Shown piece by piece: positions 17,464 through 26,276 of a stretch of DNA of 64,000 nucleotides. The translations under genes were made by a program, and so were the position numbers. The first letter of the stretch is position 1. The number at the start of each line of letters is the position of its first letter. This stretch comes from Limisoma sp963601185 (lineage in GTDB: Bacteria > Bacteroidota > Bacteroidia > Bacteroidales > Muribaculaceae): the NCBI GenBank assembly GCA_963601185.1, contig CAVCEE010000004.1, positions 62,001 to 126,000 on the forward strand, in the 5' to 3' direction. The notes beneath the pieces were generated by a model that was not told where the DNA came from, did no database searches, and saw only the letters and a program-made list of their open reading frames with translations.

Positions 17464-17586
17464 TGAATGTTTCCGTAATTGAAATTCTGCAAGTTGCAAA
17501 GATAGTCAAAATTTTTGACTATCACGCTTTCTTGCTAATCCATTCGCCGATGGTCCGCCGCTCGCTGTCGTGGTTTATGCCCTGCA

Positions 17587-18048
17587 CTAAAAGTGAAATC
17601 CCACGCGGAGACCAAGGTTGTGCTCTGCGCAGTCGAAGCCAAAACTGCACGCATAAGCCAAGGCTGCACTGATGGCGAAACCTCTTTGCAGAGGAATGGA
17701 GAAGCCCACGCTCGGACTCAGATAGTATCCGACGTAGAGGGCATCGATACCCATACGCATTTCAGCCCAAGGGTTGGCGCGCAGTTCCCGTTTTGTGAAA
17801 TAACTCCTTGCGGCAGCGTATATCGGCAGCATCTCGTTTTCATAGCCGATGCCGCCGCCCACAAACAAAAACTTGTTGAACTGCATTCCGTGGGTTGTCG
17901 ACAGCGAAAAGCCTGCGCCCTCGCATGAGAGGTCGGCATTTATGCCGAACGATATGTTGCCCTTGTATCCTCTTGCCCGATAGTCGCTTGTCTGCGCATA
18001 TCCCGACAGACAAGTGAGCAAGAGTAGTATCAATATTAATTTTTTCAC
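17587..18048 (-). CDS. Outer-membrane-barrel-like protein, unknown function
   Basis: 153 residues: signal peptide MKKLILILLLLTCLSGYAQ, then about eight amphipathic beta strands (GNISFGINADL, GFSLSTTHGM, FLFVGGGIGYE, YVGYYLSPSVGFSIPL, AISAALAYACSF, LGLRVGFHF) and a C-terminal phenylalanine. This is the pattern of a small OmpX/OmpA-type barrel. It lies 19 bases downstream of the 21-residue repeat protein gene and is probably co-transcribed with it. Confidence 0.7.
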   Translation of the reverse strand: MKKLILILLLLTCLSGYAQTSDYRARGYKGNISFGINADLSCEGAGFSLSTTHGMQFNKFLFVGGGIGYENEMLPIYAAARSYFTKRELRANPWAEMRMGIDALYVGYYLSPSVGFSIPLQRGFAISAALAYACSFGFDCAEHNLGLRVGFHF

Positions 18049-18067
18049 GTACGTTGCCTATGTTTTA

Positions 18068-18508
18068 TTATTTGGAAGTGCCAGTTTTGCGACCTGAAGC
18101 ATCACGGTAGGTAGTAGTGCCGTAGCGGTCGGTGCGCGACGTGCCGGTTTTGCGACCCGAAGCATCGCGGTAGGTGGTAGTGCCGTAGCGGTCGGTACGG
18201 TCAGTGCCTGTCTTGCGGCCAGTCTCGTCACGGTAGGTCGTAGTGCCATAGCGGTCGGTGCGCGACGTGCCAGTCTTGCGGCCGGTCTCGTCGCGGTAGG
18301 TAGTAGTGCCGTAGCGGTCGGTGCGCGACGTGCCGGTCTTGCGACCCGAGGCGTCGCGGTAGGTTGTAGTGCCGTAGCGGTCGGTTGTGGCAGTGCCGGT
18401 CTTGCGGCCAGAAGCGTCGCGGTAAGTCGTAGTGCTGCTCTGTGCCCAGCAACCAATGGCAGCGAGCGACAGAATGCCTAAAGCCAATATGCGTCGTGTG
18501 AGTTTCAT
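18068..18508 (-). CDS. Secreted protein made of 21-residue tandem repeats
   Basis: 146 residues: an N-terminal signal (cleavage after WAQ, or lipidation at the preceding cysteine, C20), then five full and one partial copy of a 21-residue unit of the form TTTYRDxxGRKTGTxxTDRYG. The repeats are almost identical, with changes limited to AS/ET and ATT/SRT/DRT. A solenoid, beta-flower or YD-repeat-like fold is possible; I do not recognise a function. It has a good promoter and precedes the OMP-like gene in a likely two-gene operon. The near identity implies recent expansion or ongoing gene conversion. Confidence 0.78.
   Translation of the reverse strand: MKLTRRILALGILSLAAIGCWAQSSTTTYRDASGRKTGTATTDRYGTTTYRDASGRKTGTSRTDRYGTTTYRDETGRKTGTSRTDRYGTTTYRDETGRKTGTDRTDRYGTTTYRDASGRKTGTSRTDRYGTTTYRDASGRKTGTSK
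18071..18433 (-). repeat. 63-bp tandem repeat array within the coding sequence
   Basis: Five full and one partial copies of a 63-bp unit, in frame, recognisable by the recurring CGGTAGGT.GTAGTGCC and GTAGCGGTCGGT blocks on the + strand. Copy number can change by slippage or recombination without breaking the frame. Confidence 0.95.
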
Positions 18509-18534
18509 AAAGCCCTTATATTTGTTTCAAATAC

Positions 18535-18565
18535 CAAAGATATTGCATATCAGCGAGAAACGCAA
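18535..18565 (-). promoter_or_regulatory. Promoter of the repeat protein/OMP operon
   Basis: Minus strand TTG (18565-18563), 20 bases, TATCTTTG (18542-18535); about 26 bases from the -7 element to the start codon. Confidence 0.7.
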
Positions 18566-18651
18566 GTTCCACTTGTTAATATTTGTTTCCTCGCTTGCTC
18601 TCGCAATGCAATGTTGTGAAATGTCGGCTAATTAGTTAAAATAGTTTCATT

Positions 18652-18685
18652 TTTGTGGGTATAAGGCGAAAAATCATTACTTTTG
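18652..18685 (+). promoter_or_regulatory. Promoter of the multi-domain secreted protein gene
   Basis: TTTG (18652-18655), 22 bases, TACTTTTG (18678-18685), 28 bases before the ATG. The spacer is one base longer than usual. Confidence 0.65.
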
Positions 18686-18713
18686 CAGCCGAATTAAATC
18701 AAAAGTGTAACGA

Positions 18714-21086
18714 ATGAAAAAGATTTTACTGTCTTTAGCCGCGTTTGCCCTTTCTTTGACGGCAGGCGCGCAGGTGGTCTATCAGACTGATTTCTCCACA
18801 GAGGAGGAGTTTAACAAGTGGACCGTGATTGATGCCAACGGCGACAACACTACTTGGAAATTTGACGCAGACGGCTCGCAATCCAAGGTGTACTATCCCT
18901 ATTCGTCGGTCAATGATGCCGATGACTGGTTGATTTCCCCGGAACTTACCGCTACCAAGACCGGCAAGGTGATGATTAACTACACCGTCTACGGTACATC
19001 GTACGGTGAAAAGATGGAAGTGTATACCGGAGCGAGCCCCGAAACGTACTCTATGACTAAGCGTGCTACTTACGACAATATTATCGGCGAGCGCACCACC
19101 GACTATTTCTTACTTGATGTGACCGAGGGTCAAAAGTTCCGTGTGGCGTTCCGCGCAACGAGCCCTGCCGACACTTGGCGCTTCTATATGTGTGAATTCC
19201 TTGTTAAGCACGTTGATAAGGTTGTAGACCTGTCGGTCGACAATGTGCTTTCGCCGGTATCTGGCTCTGGATTAACAGACGCAGAGACAGTGAAAGTAAA
19301 CATTGTGAACAACGGCAGCGATGCTTCGGAGAACTTCAAGGTGGCTTATAAGGTCGACGGCGGAGAGCCGGTGGTCGAGAACGTAGCCGCTACTCTCGGC
19401 TCGGGCGAGTCGATGGAGTATACCTTTGCAACGAAGGTTGACCTCTCTACACCACGCCACAAATACACCATCAAGGCCTATGCCATCGACGACAACGACA
19501 TCAACAACGGCAATGACACCACAACAGTTGCCGTGCGCAACAGTGCTCCGGTGACGCCGCCTTACAAGATGGGCTTCGAAACAAGTGAGGACACCGACGA
19601 CATCTGCTACTACAACCTCAACGAGGACTCCGGTGACTGGGAAGTGTTCACTTCGATATGGATGAACATGGCACGCACTGGCTATTCTTGCCTTGCCTAC
19701 AATTACGACAGCAACAACGATGCCAACGACTGGGCAATCCTTGACCCAATCCAAGTGGAGGCTGGTAGTTACGTGCTCCGTTATTGGTATTCGGCTTCCG
19801 AGGGCCACACTGAGAAGTTTGGCGTATATTGGGGCAACGGCAACACGCCGGACGACATGACCAACAAACTCGAGGACATCGCAGCCACTCAGGGCGCATA
19901 CCAAGAGTCGTTCAAGATTGTGACATTCGACAAGCCGCAGACCATCTACCTCGGCTTCTACTGCTACAGCGACAAGAACGAGAACTGGCTCACCATCGAC
20001 GACGTGCAGTTCTATAAGGCTTCGAGCGATGCCGTAGACCTCGTGGCAAGCGAAATCAGCAAGCCTTACGACTATGTGCGCACTCCAAACAACAGCAATG
20101 TTGACTTTGAGGTGCAGAACGTGGGTATCGCTGATGCCGAAGGCAAGGTGATTGTTTATGTAGACGACGTACAGAAGGCTGAAGTAGCCCTCTCGATGAA
20201 GGCTGGCGAAATCAAGAACCTCACTGCCAACGGCGTGCTCGACGGACTTGCTGAAGGAACTCACACAGTGAAGGTGACCATCGAAAGCGCAGACGACAAC
20301 GAGCCAAGCAACAACACTATAGAGAAGACAATCACAGTGCTCGGCACAGCATACAAGTACTACGACTTTGAGGACGGTCAACTCCCTGCCGACTTCACTT
20401 ACTATGCGCAGGACGGCGGTACAGTAAACGCTAGCGCAGGCGAAGAGTTCAACGAATATGGTTGGGGTATCTTTAATATCGAGAAGCACGAAACACTCGG
20501 TGAATACCTTCTCGCCGGCACAAGTTGGATTGACGGCGCTGACAAGGCAGACCGTTGGGTAGTACTTCCACGCGTAAACGTGACAGGCGACAATGCATAC
20601 CTCGTTTGGGATGCAAACTCCTACAATCCGTTCCACCTCGAAACTTACCGCGTGAAGATTTCCGACGGTTCGGGCGACCCTGCCGACTACTGGTACACTA
20701 CAGAGAAGGAATACGGCAACGAGAGCACAACGGTCAAGACCCGCGGCCTCAGCCTCTCTAAATATTCAGGCAAGGACATCTACATTGCGTTCAACCTCAC
20801 GACAAAGATTGGCGATGCGCTCTGTCTCGACAACATCGGTATCTACGGCGAAGTGGTTGATGGTGTGGACAGCATCAACAGCGACAACGGCATCATCTTC
20901 GTTGGCGACAACTACATCGGCGCTGCCGATGCAAAGAGCATCTCAGTGGCTGACCCAAGCGGCCGTGTTGTGGCAAGTGTTGCAGGCAACACCCTCTACA
21001 CAACCGACCTTCAGCCAGGCGTATATGTAGGCGTTGTGAAGTTTGCCAACGGTGCAGTCAAGACAACCAAGTTCGTCAAGAAATAG
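18714..21086 (+). CDS. Large secreted protein with cleaved-adhesin/choice-of-anchor J modules, CARDB-like modules and T9SS sorting domain
   Basis: 790 residues. A signal peptide (LTAGAQ) is followed by a choice-of-anchor J module (DDWLISPEL near residue 64), a CARDB-like Ig domain (VDLSVDNVLSPVSGSG), a second J-like module (around 285-440), a second CARDB-like domain (VDLVASEISKP ... NNTIEKTI), a third J-like module (550-705, FEDGQLPADFTYY ... DRWVVLPRV) and a C-terminal sorting domain (VADPSGRVVASV ... GVYVGVVKF). J modules are found in gingipain adhesins and other T9SS cargo and probably bind host or glycan ligands. No protease or hydrolase domain is present. Monocistronic, between its own promoter and a strong terminator. 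Confidence 0.85.
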   Translation: MKKILLSLAAFALSLTAGAQVVYQTDFSTEEEFNKWTVIDANGDNTTWKFDADGSQSKVYYPYSSVNDADDWLISPELTATKTGKVMINYTVYGTSYGEKMEVYTGASPETYSMTKRATYDNIIGERTTDYFLLDVTEGQKFRVAFRATSPADTWRFYMCEFLVKHVDKVVDLSVDNVLSPVSGSGLTDAETVKVNIVNNGSDASENFKVAYKVDGGEPVVENVAATLGSGESMEYTFATKVDLSTPRHKYTIKAYAIDDNDINNGNDTTTVAVRNSAPVTPPYKMGFETSEDTDDICYYNLNEDSGDWEVFTSIWMNMARTGYSCLAYNYDSNNDANDWAILDPIQVEAGSYVLRYWYSASEGHTEKFGVYWGNGNTPDDMTNKLEDIAATQGAYQESFKIVTFDKPQTIYLGFYCYSDKNENWLTIDDVQFYKASSDAVDLVASEISKPYDYVRTPNNSNVDFEVQNVGIADAEGKVIVYVDDVQKAEVALSMKAGEIKNLTANGVLDGLAEGTHTVKVTIESADDNEPSNNTIEKTITVLGTAYKYYDFEDGQLPADFTYYAQDGGTVNASAGEEFNEYGWGIFNIEKHETLGEYLLAGTSWIDGADKADRWVVLPRVNVTGDNAYLVWDANSYNPFHLETYRVKISDGSGDPADYWYTTEKEYGNESTTVKTRGLSLSKYSGKDIYIAFNLTTKIGDALCLDNIGIYGEVVDGVDSINSDNGIIFVGDNYIGAADAKSISVADPSGRVVASVAGNTLYTTDLQPGVYVGVVKFANGAVKTTKFVKK

Positions 21087-21127
21087 TTTGCAAACACAGG
21101 GCTAACAGCCCAAAATGAATAAATAGC

Positions 21128-21160
21128 AGAGCCGGCGTTGCCATCCGCAACGCCGGCTCT
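21128..21160 (+). terminator. Rho-independent terminator
   Basis: 13-bp perfect stem AGAGCCGGCGTTG / CAACGCCGGCTCT, loop of 7, then TTTTTT. Confidence 0.92.
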
Positions 21161-21362
21161 TTTTTATCTCCAGCAAAAGGATTCCCCAGTTTCCGCCAGA
21201 AGCCAAAAAACCGTAAGCGAAGTCCGCTTCACACTTTTACGTTCGACTTTTTGTGAAATCCTGCACTTTTTGGTTTGACTTTTTGTATCTGATGGAGGTA
21301 ATCCATCCCTGTCAGGGACTTTGCTGATGGTGGTGGCGCAAATATGACGCAGTGGAAGTTAA

Positions 21363-21407
21363 AAATGAGGCTTAAATAATTGCTGTGCAATCATTTAAGC
21401 CTCATTT
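21363..21407 (-). terminator. Long hairpin downstream of tRNA-Pro
   Basis: A nearly perfect 21-bp stem starting AAATGAGGCTTAAAT and closing on the 3-base loop TGT, with a single mismatch. Read on the minus strand it ends in TTTTTAAC, so it terminates the tRNA-Pro transcript. The preceding sequence 21190-21360 has no gene I can support. Confidence 0.75.
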
Positions 21408-21408
21408 G

Positions 21409-21483
21409 TCGGGGTGACTGGATTCGAACCAGCGACCACACGCCCCCCAGACGTGTACTCTAACCGGACTGAGCTACGCCCCG
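21409..21483 (-). tRNA. tRNA-Pro (anticodon GGG)
   Basis: 75 nt: acceptor CGGGGCG/CACCCCG (one C-A mismatch at pair 6), D arm GCTC/GAGT, anticodon stem CACGT/GCGTG around loop CTGGGGG, T arm GCTGG-TTCGAAT-CCAGT, discriminator A. CCA not encoded. A TATCTTTG element lies 10 bases upstream (21500-21493, minus strand). Confidence 0.93.
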
Positions 21484-21598
21484 ATTCGGGTGCAAAGATA
21501 CGCATTTTTCCAATAACCGCACCAATCATCCGCGATTTTTCGCAAATTTCGCGCCGGTAAATCATTGAAAAAGCCTTTCAGAAAGCCCTTGCGGAGGG

Positions 21599-22822
21599 TC
21601 ATCCGAAGATGGCGCGGTAGATGCGGTCGGTGGCGCCGAGGTTGTCCTTGATGTAGTGCCCGGCGATCTCGCCGTGCTTCTTCAGGTATGCGCCGTCGGT
21701 GAGCAGACGGTCCATCACTCGGCCGTATTCCTCGCCGTTGTTGATTGAGAATGCGCCCTCGAGGGCTATCAAGTCGCGTGCTTCCTTAAACTTGCCGTAT
21801 TTCGGGCCGAACACCACAGGTATACCGTAGACGGCAGCCTCGTTGATGTTGTGGATGCCAACGCCAAATCCACCGCCTACATACGCCACTGTGGCGAAGC
21901 GGTAACTTTTCGAAAGGATGCCGTAGTTGTCGATGATGAGACAGTCGGCTTCGGCGGCTTCCTCGGGTGTGGTGTGGGTGTAGCGCACAGCCGGCCGCTT
22001 GAGGCTCGAAAGGAGTCCGAGGATGCGGTCCTCGGAGATTTCGTGGGGTGCAAGCACCATCTTCATTTCCGGATGGGCGTTGAAGTAAGGGATGATAAAT
22101 TCCTCATCGGGCTGCCACGAACTGCCCACGAAGAGCGTGAACGCGCCCCGTGAGAACGACTCCACGATAGGGAGGTCGGCGGCTTTGTCGAGGATGGTGG
22201 TTACGCGGTCAAAGCGTGTGTCGCCCGCCACGTTGACATTGGTCACGCCCACCGATTCGAGCAACTTGCGTGACTCTTCGTCCTGCACGAAAAGGGTGTC
22301 GTAGCAGTTGAGCATCTTGCGGAACTGGCGGCCGTAACTCTTGAAAAACATCTGCGTGGGGCGGAAAATCGCCGAGATGATGTAGGTTGGGATGCCGCGG
22401 CGCTTCAATTCGGAGAGGTAGTTGCCCCAGAACTCGTATTTCACGAAGATGGCTTTCTCAATCTTCACGGCATCGAGGAAGCGGCGCACATTCCGTGGCT
22501 TGTCCATCGGCAGGTAGCAAATCACGTCGGCAAGCGGATAGTTTTTGCGCACTTCGTAGCCCGACGGCGAAAAGAAAGTGAGCAGAATCTTCTTGCGGAG
22601 CACGTCGTGGATTAGTTCAATCAGCGGACGCGCCTGCTCAAACTCGCCGAGCGACGACACATGAATCCAGACATAATTCGCCTTAGGGTCAACCTTTTCG
22701 GCAAGGGTGGCAAAGGTGCGAGCCTGGCCGTCCTTCAGGAGACGGGCTTTTCTGTTGTTGAGCGCAGCGACGGCTACGCCTGCTGAATAAAGGGATATGC
22801 CCAAGTTGTATAGTGGATTCAT
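21599..22822 (-). CDS. waaA: 3-deoxy-D-manno-octulosonic acid (Kdo) transferase
   Basis: 407 residues from the start at 22822 (MNPLYNLGISLYS); an upstream ATG at 22882 would add 20 unlikely residues read from the gltX-proximal hairpin. Family features: an N-terminal membrane anchor, VWIHVSSLGEFEQARPLIE, LFVQDEESRKLLESVGV, TLFVGSSWQPDEE and the C-terminal GGFGVGIHNINEAAVYGIPVVFGPKY that binds CMP-Kdo. It transfers Kdo to lipid IVA on the inner membrane for lipid A-core synthesis. The gene follows gltX, with a strong hairpin between them. lpxA, another lipid A gene, is also in the window. Confidence 0.93.
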   Translation of the reverse strand: MNPLYNLGISLYSAGVAVAALNNRKARLLKDGQARTFATLAEKVDPKANYVWIHVSSLGEFEQARPLIELIHDVLRKKILLTFFSPSGYEVRKNYPLADVICYLPMDKPRNVRRFLDAVKIEKAIFVKYEFWGNYLSELKRRGIPTYIISAIFRPTQMFFKSYGRQFRKMLNCYDTLFVQDEESRKLLESVGVTNVNVAGDTRFDRVTTILDKAADLPIVESFSRGAFTLFVGSSWQPDEEFIIPYFNAHPEMKMVLAPHEISEDRILGLLSSLKRPAVRYTHTTPEEAAEADCLIIDNYGILSKSYRFATVAYVGGGFGVGIHNINEAAVYGIPVVFGPKYGKFKEARDLIALEGAFSINNGEEYGRVMDRLLTDGAYLKKHGEIAGHYIKDNLGATDRIYRAIFG

Positions 22823-22848
22823 TGGTGTGGTGTTTTTAGATAATTGAC

Positions 22849-22887
22849 AATGCCTTGCGCGGCAAACCGCCGCGCAAGGCATTGTGT
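22849..22887 (-). terminator. Perfect hairpin between gltX and waaA
   Basis: A 17-bp perfect stem ACAATGCCTTGCGCGGC / GCCGCGCAAGGCATTGT with a 5-base loop. On the minus strand no T-run follows, so it may be a processing or attenuation element rather than a full terminator. Confidence 0.55.
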
Positions 22888-22897
22888 ATTGTGACAG

Positions 22898-24424
22898 TTA
22901 TTCAGGTTGCTTGATGTCGGCAATGCCGCGGCGGATGCGGCGTATTGTCTCATCCTTGCCCAGCAGTTCGGTGATGTCGAACATGTGCGGACCTTTGCAT
23001 TCGCCAACAACCGTGAGGCGGAACGCATTCATCACGTTACCCATGTGGTAGCCGTTGTCGGTAATCCATTTAAGCACGATTTCCTCCGACGGAGCGGAAG
23101 TGAAGTCGCTGATGCCCTCGAGCACTACGATGAGTTGCTCCATCAGTTCGGGCATACCTTCTTTCCAACGCTTGCGCACATCCTTCTCGGCATAGGTCTC
23201 CGGTGCTTCGAAGAAGAAGCGAGACTGCTCCCAGAGGTCGCGCACAAAGTTGATGCGTCCTTTCACGAGTGCCACCACGCGAGCCACATAAGCCTTGTCG
23301 GCATCGCTATGGCCGTGGTCGGCGAGGATAGGCATATAGAGGTCGGCGAGACGCTCGTCGCTCATTTCCTGCAAATATTTGTGGTTAAACCACTTGCCCT
23401 TCTCAAAGTCGAACTTTGCGCCGCTCTTCGAGCAGTGCTCGAAGGAGAAGAGGTTGATGAGTTGGTCGATGGAAAGGATTTCCTGGTCGTTGCCTGGATT
23501 CCAGCCGAGCAGGGCAAGGAAATTAATCACAGCCTCAGGCAGATAGCCCGACTCGCGGTAGCCCGACGAGATTTCGCCCGATTTCGGGTCCTTCCATTCC
23601 AACGGGAACACTGGGAAGCCGAGGCGGTCGCCGTCGCGCTTCGACAACTTGCCTTTGCCGTCGGGCTTGAGCAAGAGTGGAAGGTGAACAAATGCCGGCA
23701 TCGTGTCAGCCCAGCCGAATGCTTCGTAGAGAAGCACGTGGAGCGGTGCCGACGGCAACCACTCTTCGCCGCGAATCACGTGGGTGATCTGCATCAGATG
23801 GTCGTCGACGATGTTGGCAAGGTGGTATGTTGGGAGGTCGTCGGCAGATTTGTAGAGCACCTTGTCGTCGAGGATTGACGAGTTGATGACCACTTCGCCG
23901 CGCACGAGGTCGTTGACCTTCACATCGTGGTTAGGCTCGATGAGGAAGCGCACCACATATTTCTCGCCGCCGTCGATGAGGCGTTTCACCTCGTCGGCTG
24001 GCATGGTGAGCGAGTTGCGCATCATTGAGCGAGTGTGGGCGTCATACTGGAAATTCTTTATCTCCGCACGTTTCGCCTCGAGTTCCTCGGGGGTGTCGAA
24101 AGCGATGTAGGCCTTTCCTGCCGCAAGCAGTTGGTCTACATATTTGCGGTAGATGTCGCGTCGCTCCGACTGACGGTACGGTCCAAACTCGCCGCCCTCG
24201 CGCACACCTTCGTCAAACTTGATGCCGAGCCAGGCAAAAGCCTCGTTGATGTAGTCTTCTGCTCCGGGCACAAAGCGGTTGGAGTCGGTGTCTTCGATGC
24301 GGAGGATGATTTTGCCGCCGTGGCGACGGGCAAAAAGGTAGTTGAACAATGCCGTGCGCACGCCGCCGATGTGGAGCGGTCCGGTTGGCGACGGTGCAAA
24401 GCGAACTCTGACTTGTCTTTCCAT
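22898..24424 (-). CDS. gltX: Glutamate--tRNA ligase
   Basis: 508 residues. The class I signature HIGH appears as PSPTGPLHIGGVRTALFN near residue 18 and the KMSKS loop as GKLSKRDGD near residue 260; AIRGEEWLPSAP-type motif HVIRGEEWLPSAPLH is also present. It charges tRNA-Glu with glutamate and in this lineage may also serve tRNA-Gln. Upstream on the minus strand is a TAAATTTG element (24471-24464). waaA lies downstream after a hairpin. Confidence 0.97.
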   Translation of the reverse strand: MERQVRVRFAPSPTGPLHIGGVRTALFNYLFARRHGGKIILRIEDTDSNRFVPGAEDYINEAFAWLGIKFDEGVREGGEFGPYRQSERRDIYRKYVDQLLAAGKAYIAFDTPEELEAKRAEIKNFQYDAHTRSMMRNSLTMPADEVKRLIDGGEKYVVRFLIEPNHDVKVNDLVRGEVVINSSILDDKVLYKSADDLPTYHLANIVDDHLMQITHVIRGEEWLPSAPLHVLLYEAFGWADTMPAFVHLPLLLKPDGKGKLSKRDGDRLGFPVFPLEWKDPKSGEISSGYRESGYLPEAVINFLALLGWNPGNDQEILSIDQLINLFSFEHCSKSGAKFDFEKGKWFNHKYLQEMSDERLADLYMPILADHGHSDADKAYVARVVALVKGRINFVRDLWEQSRFFFEAPETYAEKDVRKRWKEGMPELMEQLIVVLEGISDFTSAPSEEIVLKWITDNGYHMGNVMNAFRLTVVGECKGPHMFDITELLGKDETIRRIRRGIADIKQPE

Positions 24425-24551
24425 TTATATTGCTGTTTTTTTATTCTTTATACAAATGCGGTGCAAATTTAGCATTTTTTTTTCGTCCCGAACCTATATA
24501 CAGCCGTAATTCAGAGCAACCGGCATCATATCTTCGCTTCACGGATGAAAA

Positions 24552-24580
24552 AAGCGAGCCGGTGGGATGCCGGCTCGCTT
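24552..24580 (-). terminator. Terminator of the CoA-transferase gene
   Basis: AAGCGAGCCGG / CCGGCTCGCTT stem (11 bp), loop of 7, followed on the minus strand by a run of T. Confidence 0.88.
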
Positions 24581-24601
24581 GTATCGGGGAAATCCGCTGG
24601 A

Positions 24602-26095
24602 TTATGCGAATTTGGAGAAATCGGTCTTCTGCATGTCGCCCGACTCGCTGAACTCCTGGTGGAAGGCGAAGGCTGCCTTGAGGGTGTGAGGCGTGTGTCC
24701 GCCCTTGCTCAGTTTCAGGTAGTCGCGGAGCAGACCGCGGTATGCAGGGTGGGCACAATTCTCGATGATGAGTTCTGCGCGCTGCAACGGGTCTTTGCCG
24801 CGGAGGTCGGCGATGCCTTGGTCGGTGATGAGCACCTGCACCGAGTGTTCGCTGTGGTCGAGGTGGGAAACCATCGGCACGATGTTGCTGATTTTGCCCT
24901 CCTTGGTGATTGACGGACAACTGAAGATTGAAATGTAGGCGTTGCGTGTGAAGTCGCCCGAACCGCCGATGCCGTTCATCATCTTTGTGCCGACCACGTG
25001 GGTTGAGTTCACGTTGCCGAAGATGTCGGCCTCAAGGGCGGTGTTCATTGTGATAACACCGAGGCGGCGGATAATTTCAGGGTTGTTGGATATTTCGCCC
25101 GGACGGATAAGCACCTTGTTGCGGAAGAAGTCGATGTTCTTGTAGAAGCGGTCCATTGTCTCGTCGGAGAATGTGAGTGAGCAGGTGCTGCTGAAGCGGC
25201 ATTTGCCAGACTCCATAAGGTCGAGCACTGCATCCTGGATTACCTCAGTGTACATATCAAACTGCGGAATCTCCTTGCTCTCGTCCAAGCCGTGGAGCAC
25301 AGCGTTGGCGATGTTGCCCACGCCCGACTGCAACGGCAGGAACTCCTTAGGAATGCGTCCGACACGGAGTTCGCCGATAAGGAAACTGCACACGTTCGCA
25401 CCGATGCGCATTGTCGTCTCGTCGATAGGCGAGAAGCCGTGCACCTTGTCGGTGTTGTAGGTCTTCACGATGCCCACGATTTTCTTTGGGTCAACCTTCA
25501 GCACCGGCGAGCCGATACGGTCGCTCGGCTTGTAGATAGGGATTTCGCGGCGGTAAGGAGGGTCGGCTGGCATATAGATATCGTGGAGCCCACGGATGGC
25601 ACTCGGGATATGCTCGTTGAGTTCGATGATGATCTTGTCGGCGATGGCGGCAAGTGAAGGCACGTTGCCCACGCCCGGACCGAGTAGGATTTCGCCATTG
25701 TCGCTCACCTCGCAAGCCTCAATGACAACCACATCGATCTTGCCGAAAAATCCGTAGCGGAGATTCTGCGCAAGGTGTGAGAGGTGCATATCGTTGTAGT
25801 TGATTTCGTGGCTGTTGATGCCGGCGCGCGAATCCTTGCACGATTGGTAAGGTGTGCGGAAATTGACGGCCTTGGCGCGTGCCAGCGCACCGTCTACATA
25901 GTCGTTGGTTGAAGCGCCGGTAAACACGTTGATTTTAAACGGACGGCCTGCTTCGTGTTCTTTCTCTGCCTTGGCGGCAATTGCCGGAGCGACAAACTTA
26001 GGCGTACCTGCGGCGGTAAATCCCGAGAAGCCTACGTTGTCACCGTTTTTGACAAACTCGGCTGCCTGCTCGGCTGTGATAAAAGGAAAAGCCAT
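24602..26095 (-). CDS. Acetyl-CoA hydrolase/transferase family CoA-transferase (succinate/propionate:acetyl-CoA type)
   Basis: 497 residues. N-terminal GFSGFTAAGTPKFVAPAIA and C-terminal GNVNSTHVVGTKMMNGIGGSGDFTRNAY are the CoA-binding and glycine-rich motifs of the Cat1/YgfH/AarC family; the glutamate in ALEADIFGN is the probable catalytic residue by analogy. Such enzymes exchange CoA between acetyl-, succinyl- and propionyl-CoA, which in Bacteroidales supports acetate, succinate or propionate fermentation. It has its own promoter and terminator. The exact acyl preference cannot be read from the sequence. Confidence 0.9.
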   Translation of the reverse strand: MAFPFITAEQAAEFVKNGDNVGFSGFTAAGTPKFVAPAIAAKAEKEHEAGRPFKINVFTGASTNDYVDGALARAKAVNFRTPYQSCKDSRAGINSHEINYNDMHLSHLAQNLRYGFFGKIDVVVIEACEVSDNGEILLGPGVGNVPSLAAIADKIIIELNEHIPSAIRGLHDIYMPADPPYRREIPIYKPSDRIGSPVLKVDPKKIVGIVKTYNTDKVHGFSPIDETTMRIGANVCSFLIGELRVGRIPKEFLPLQSGVGNIANAVLHGLDESKEIPQFDMYTEVIQDAVLDLMESGKCRFSSTCSLTFSDETMDRFYKNIDFFRNKVLIRPGEISNNPEIIRRLGVITMNTALEADIFGNVNSTHVVGTKMMNGIGGSGDFTRNAYISIFSCPSITKEGKISNIVPMVSHLDHSEHSVQVLITDQGIADLRGKDPLQRAELIIENCAHPAYRGLLRDYLKLSKGGHTPHTLKAAFAFHQEFSESGDMQKTDFSKFA

Positions 26096-26141
26096 AATAT
26101 TTAAGATTAATCGGGTGTTAATAGTTTTGAGTTATTACCTA

Positions 26142-26172
26142 CAAAATTATGCAATTAATCGCATTGTGCAAA
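26142..26172 (-). promoter_or_regulatory. Promoter of the CoA-transferase gene
   Basis: Minus strand TTTG (26172-26169), 19 bases, TAATTTTG (26149-26142). The consensus match is exact. Confidence 0.8.
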
Positions 26173-26242
26173 TTTGCAGGGTGAAAATCATCACGGAGGA
26201 CAATATTTTCGCCTTGCCGGCCATCGCCAATGGGAAATTTTG

Positions 26243-26250
26243 TAAATTTG
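26243..26250 (+). promoter_or_regulatory. -7 element TAAATTTG before the HD protein gene
   Basis: TAAATTTG 27 bases before the ATG at 26277. No TTTG is at standard spacing, so it is tentative. Confidence 0.45.
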
Positions 26251-26276
26251 CCGTTCATATAACTACTTGAATTTAG

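Noticed and set aside
18071..18433. Possible CRISPR array
   Set aside because: The 63-bp units are direct, in-frame coding repeats with no spacers.
19272..20636. 454-residue open frame on the - strand
   Set aside because: Shadow of the choice-of-anchor J protein gene; its translation is rich in Val/Cys/His and shows no domain pattern.
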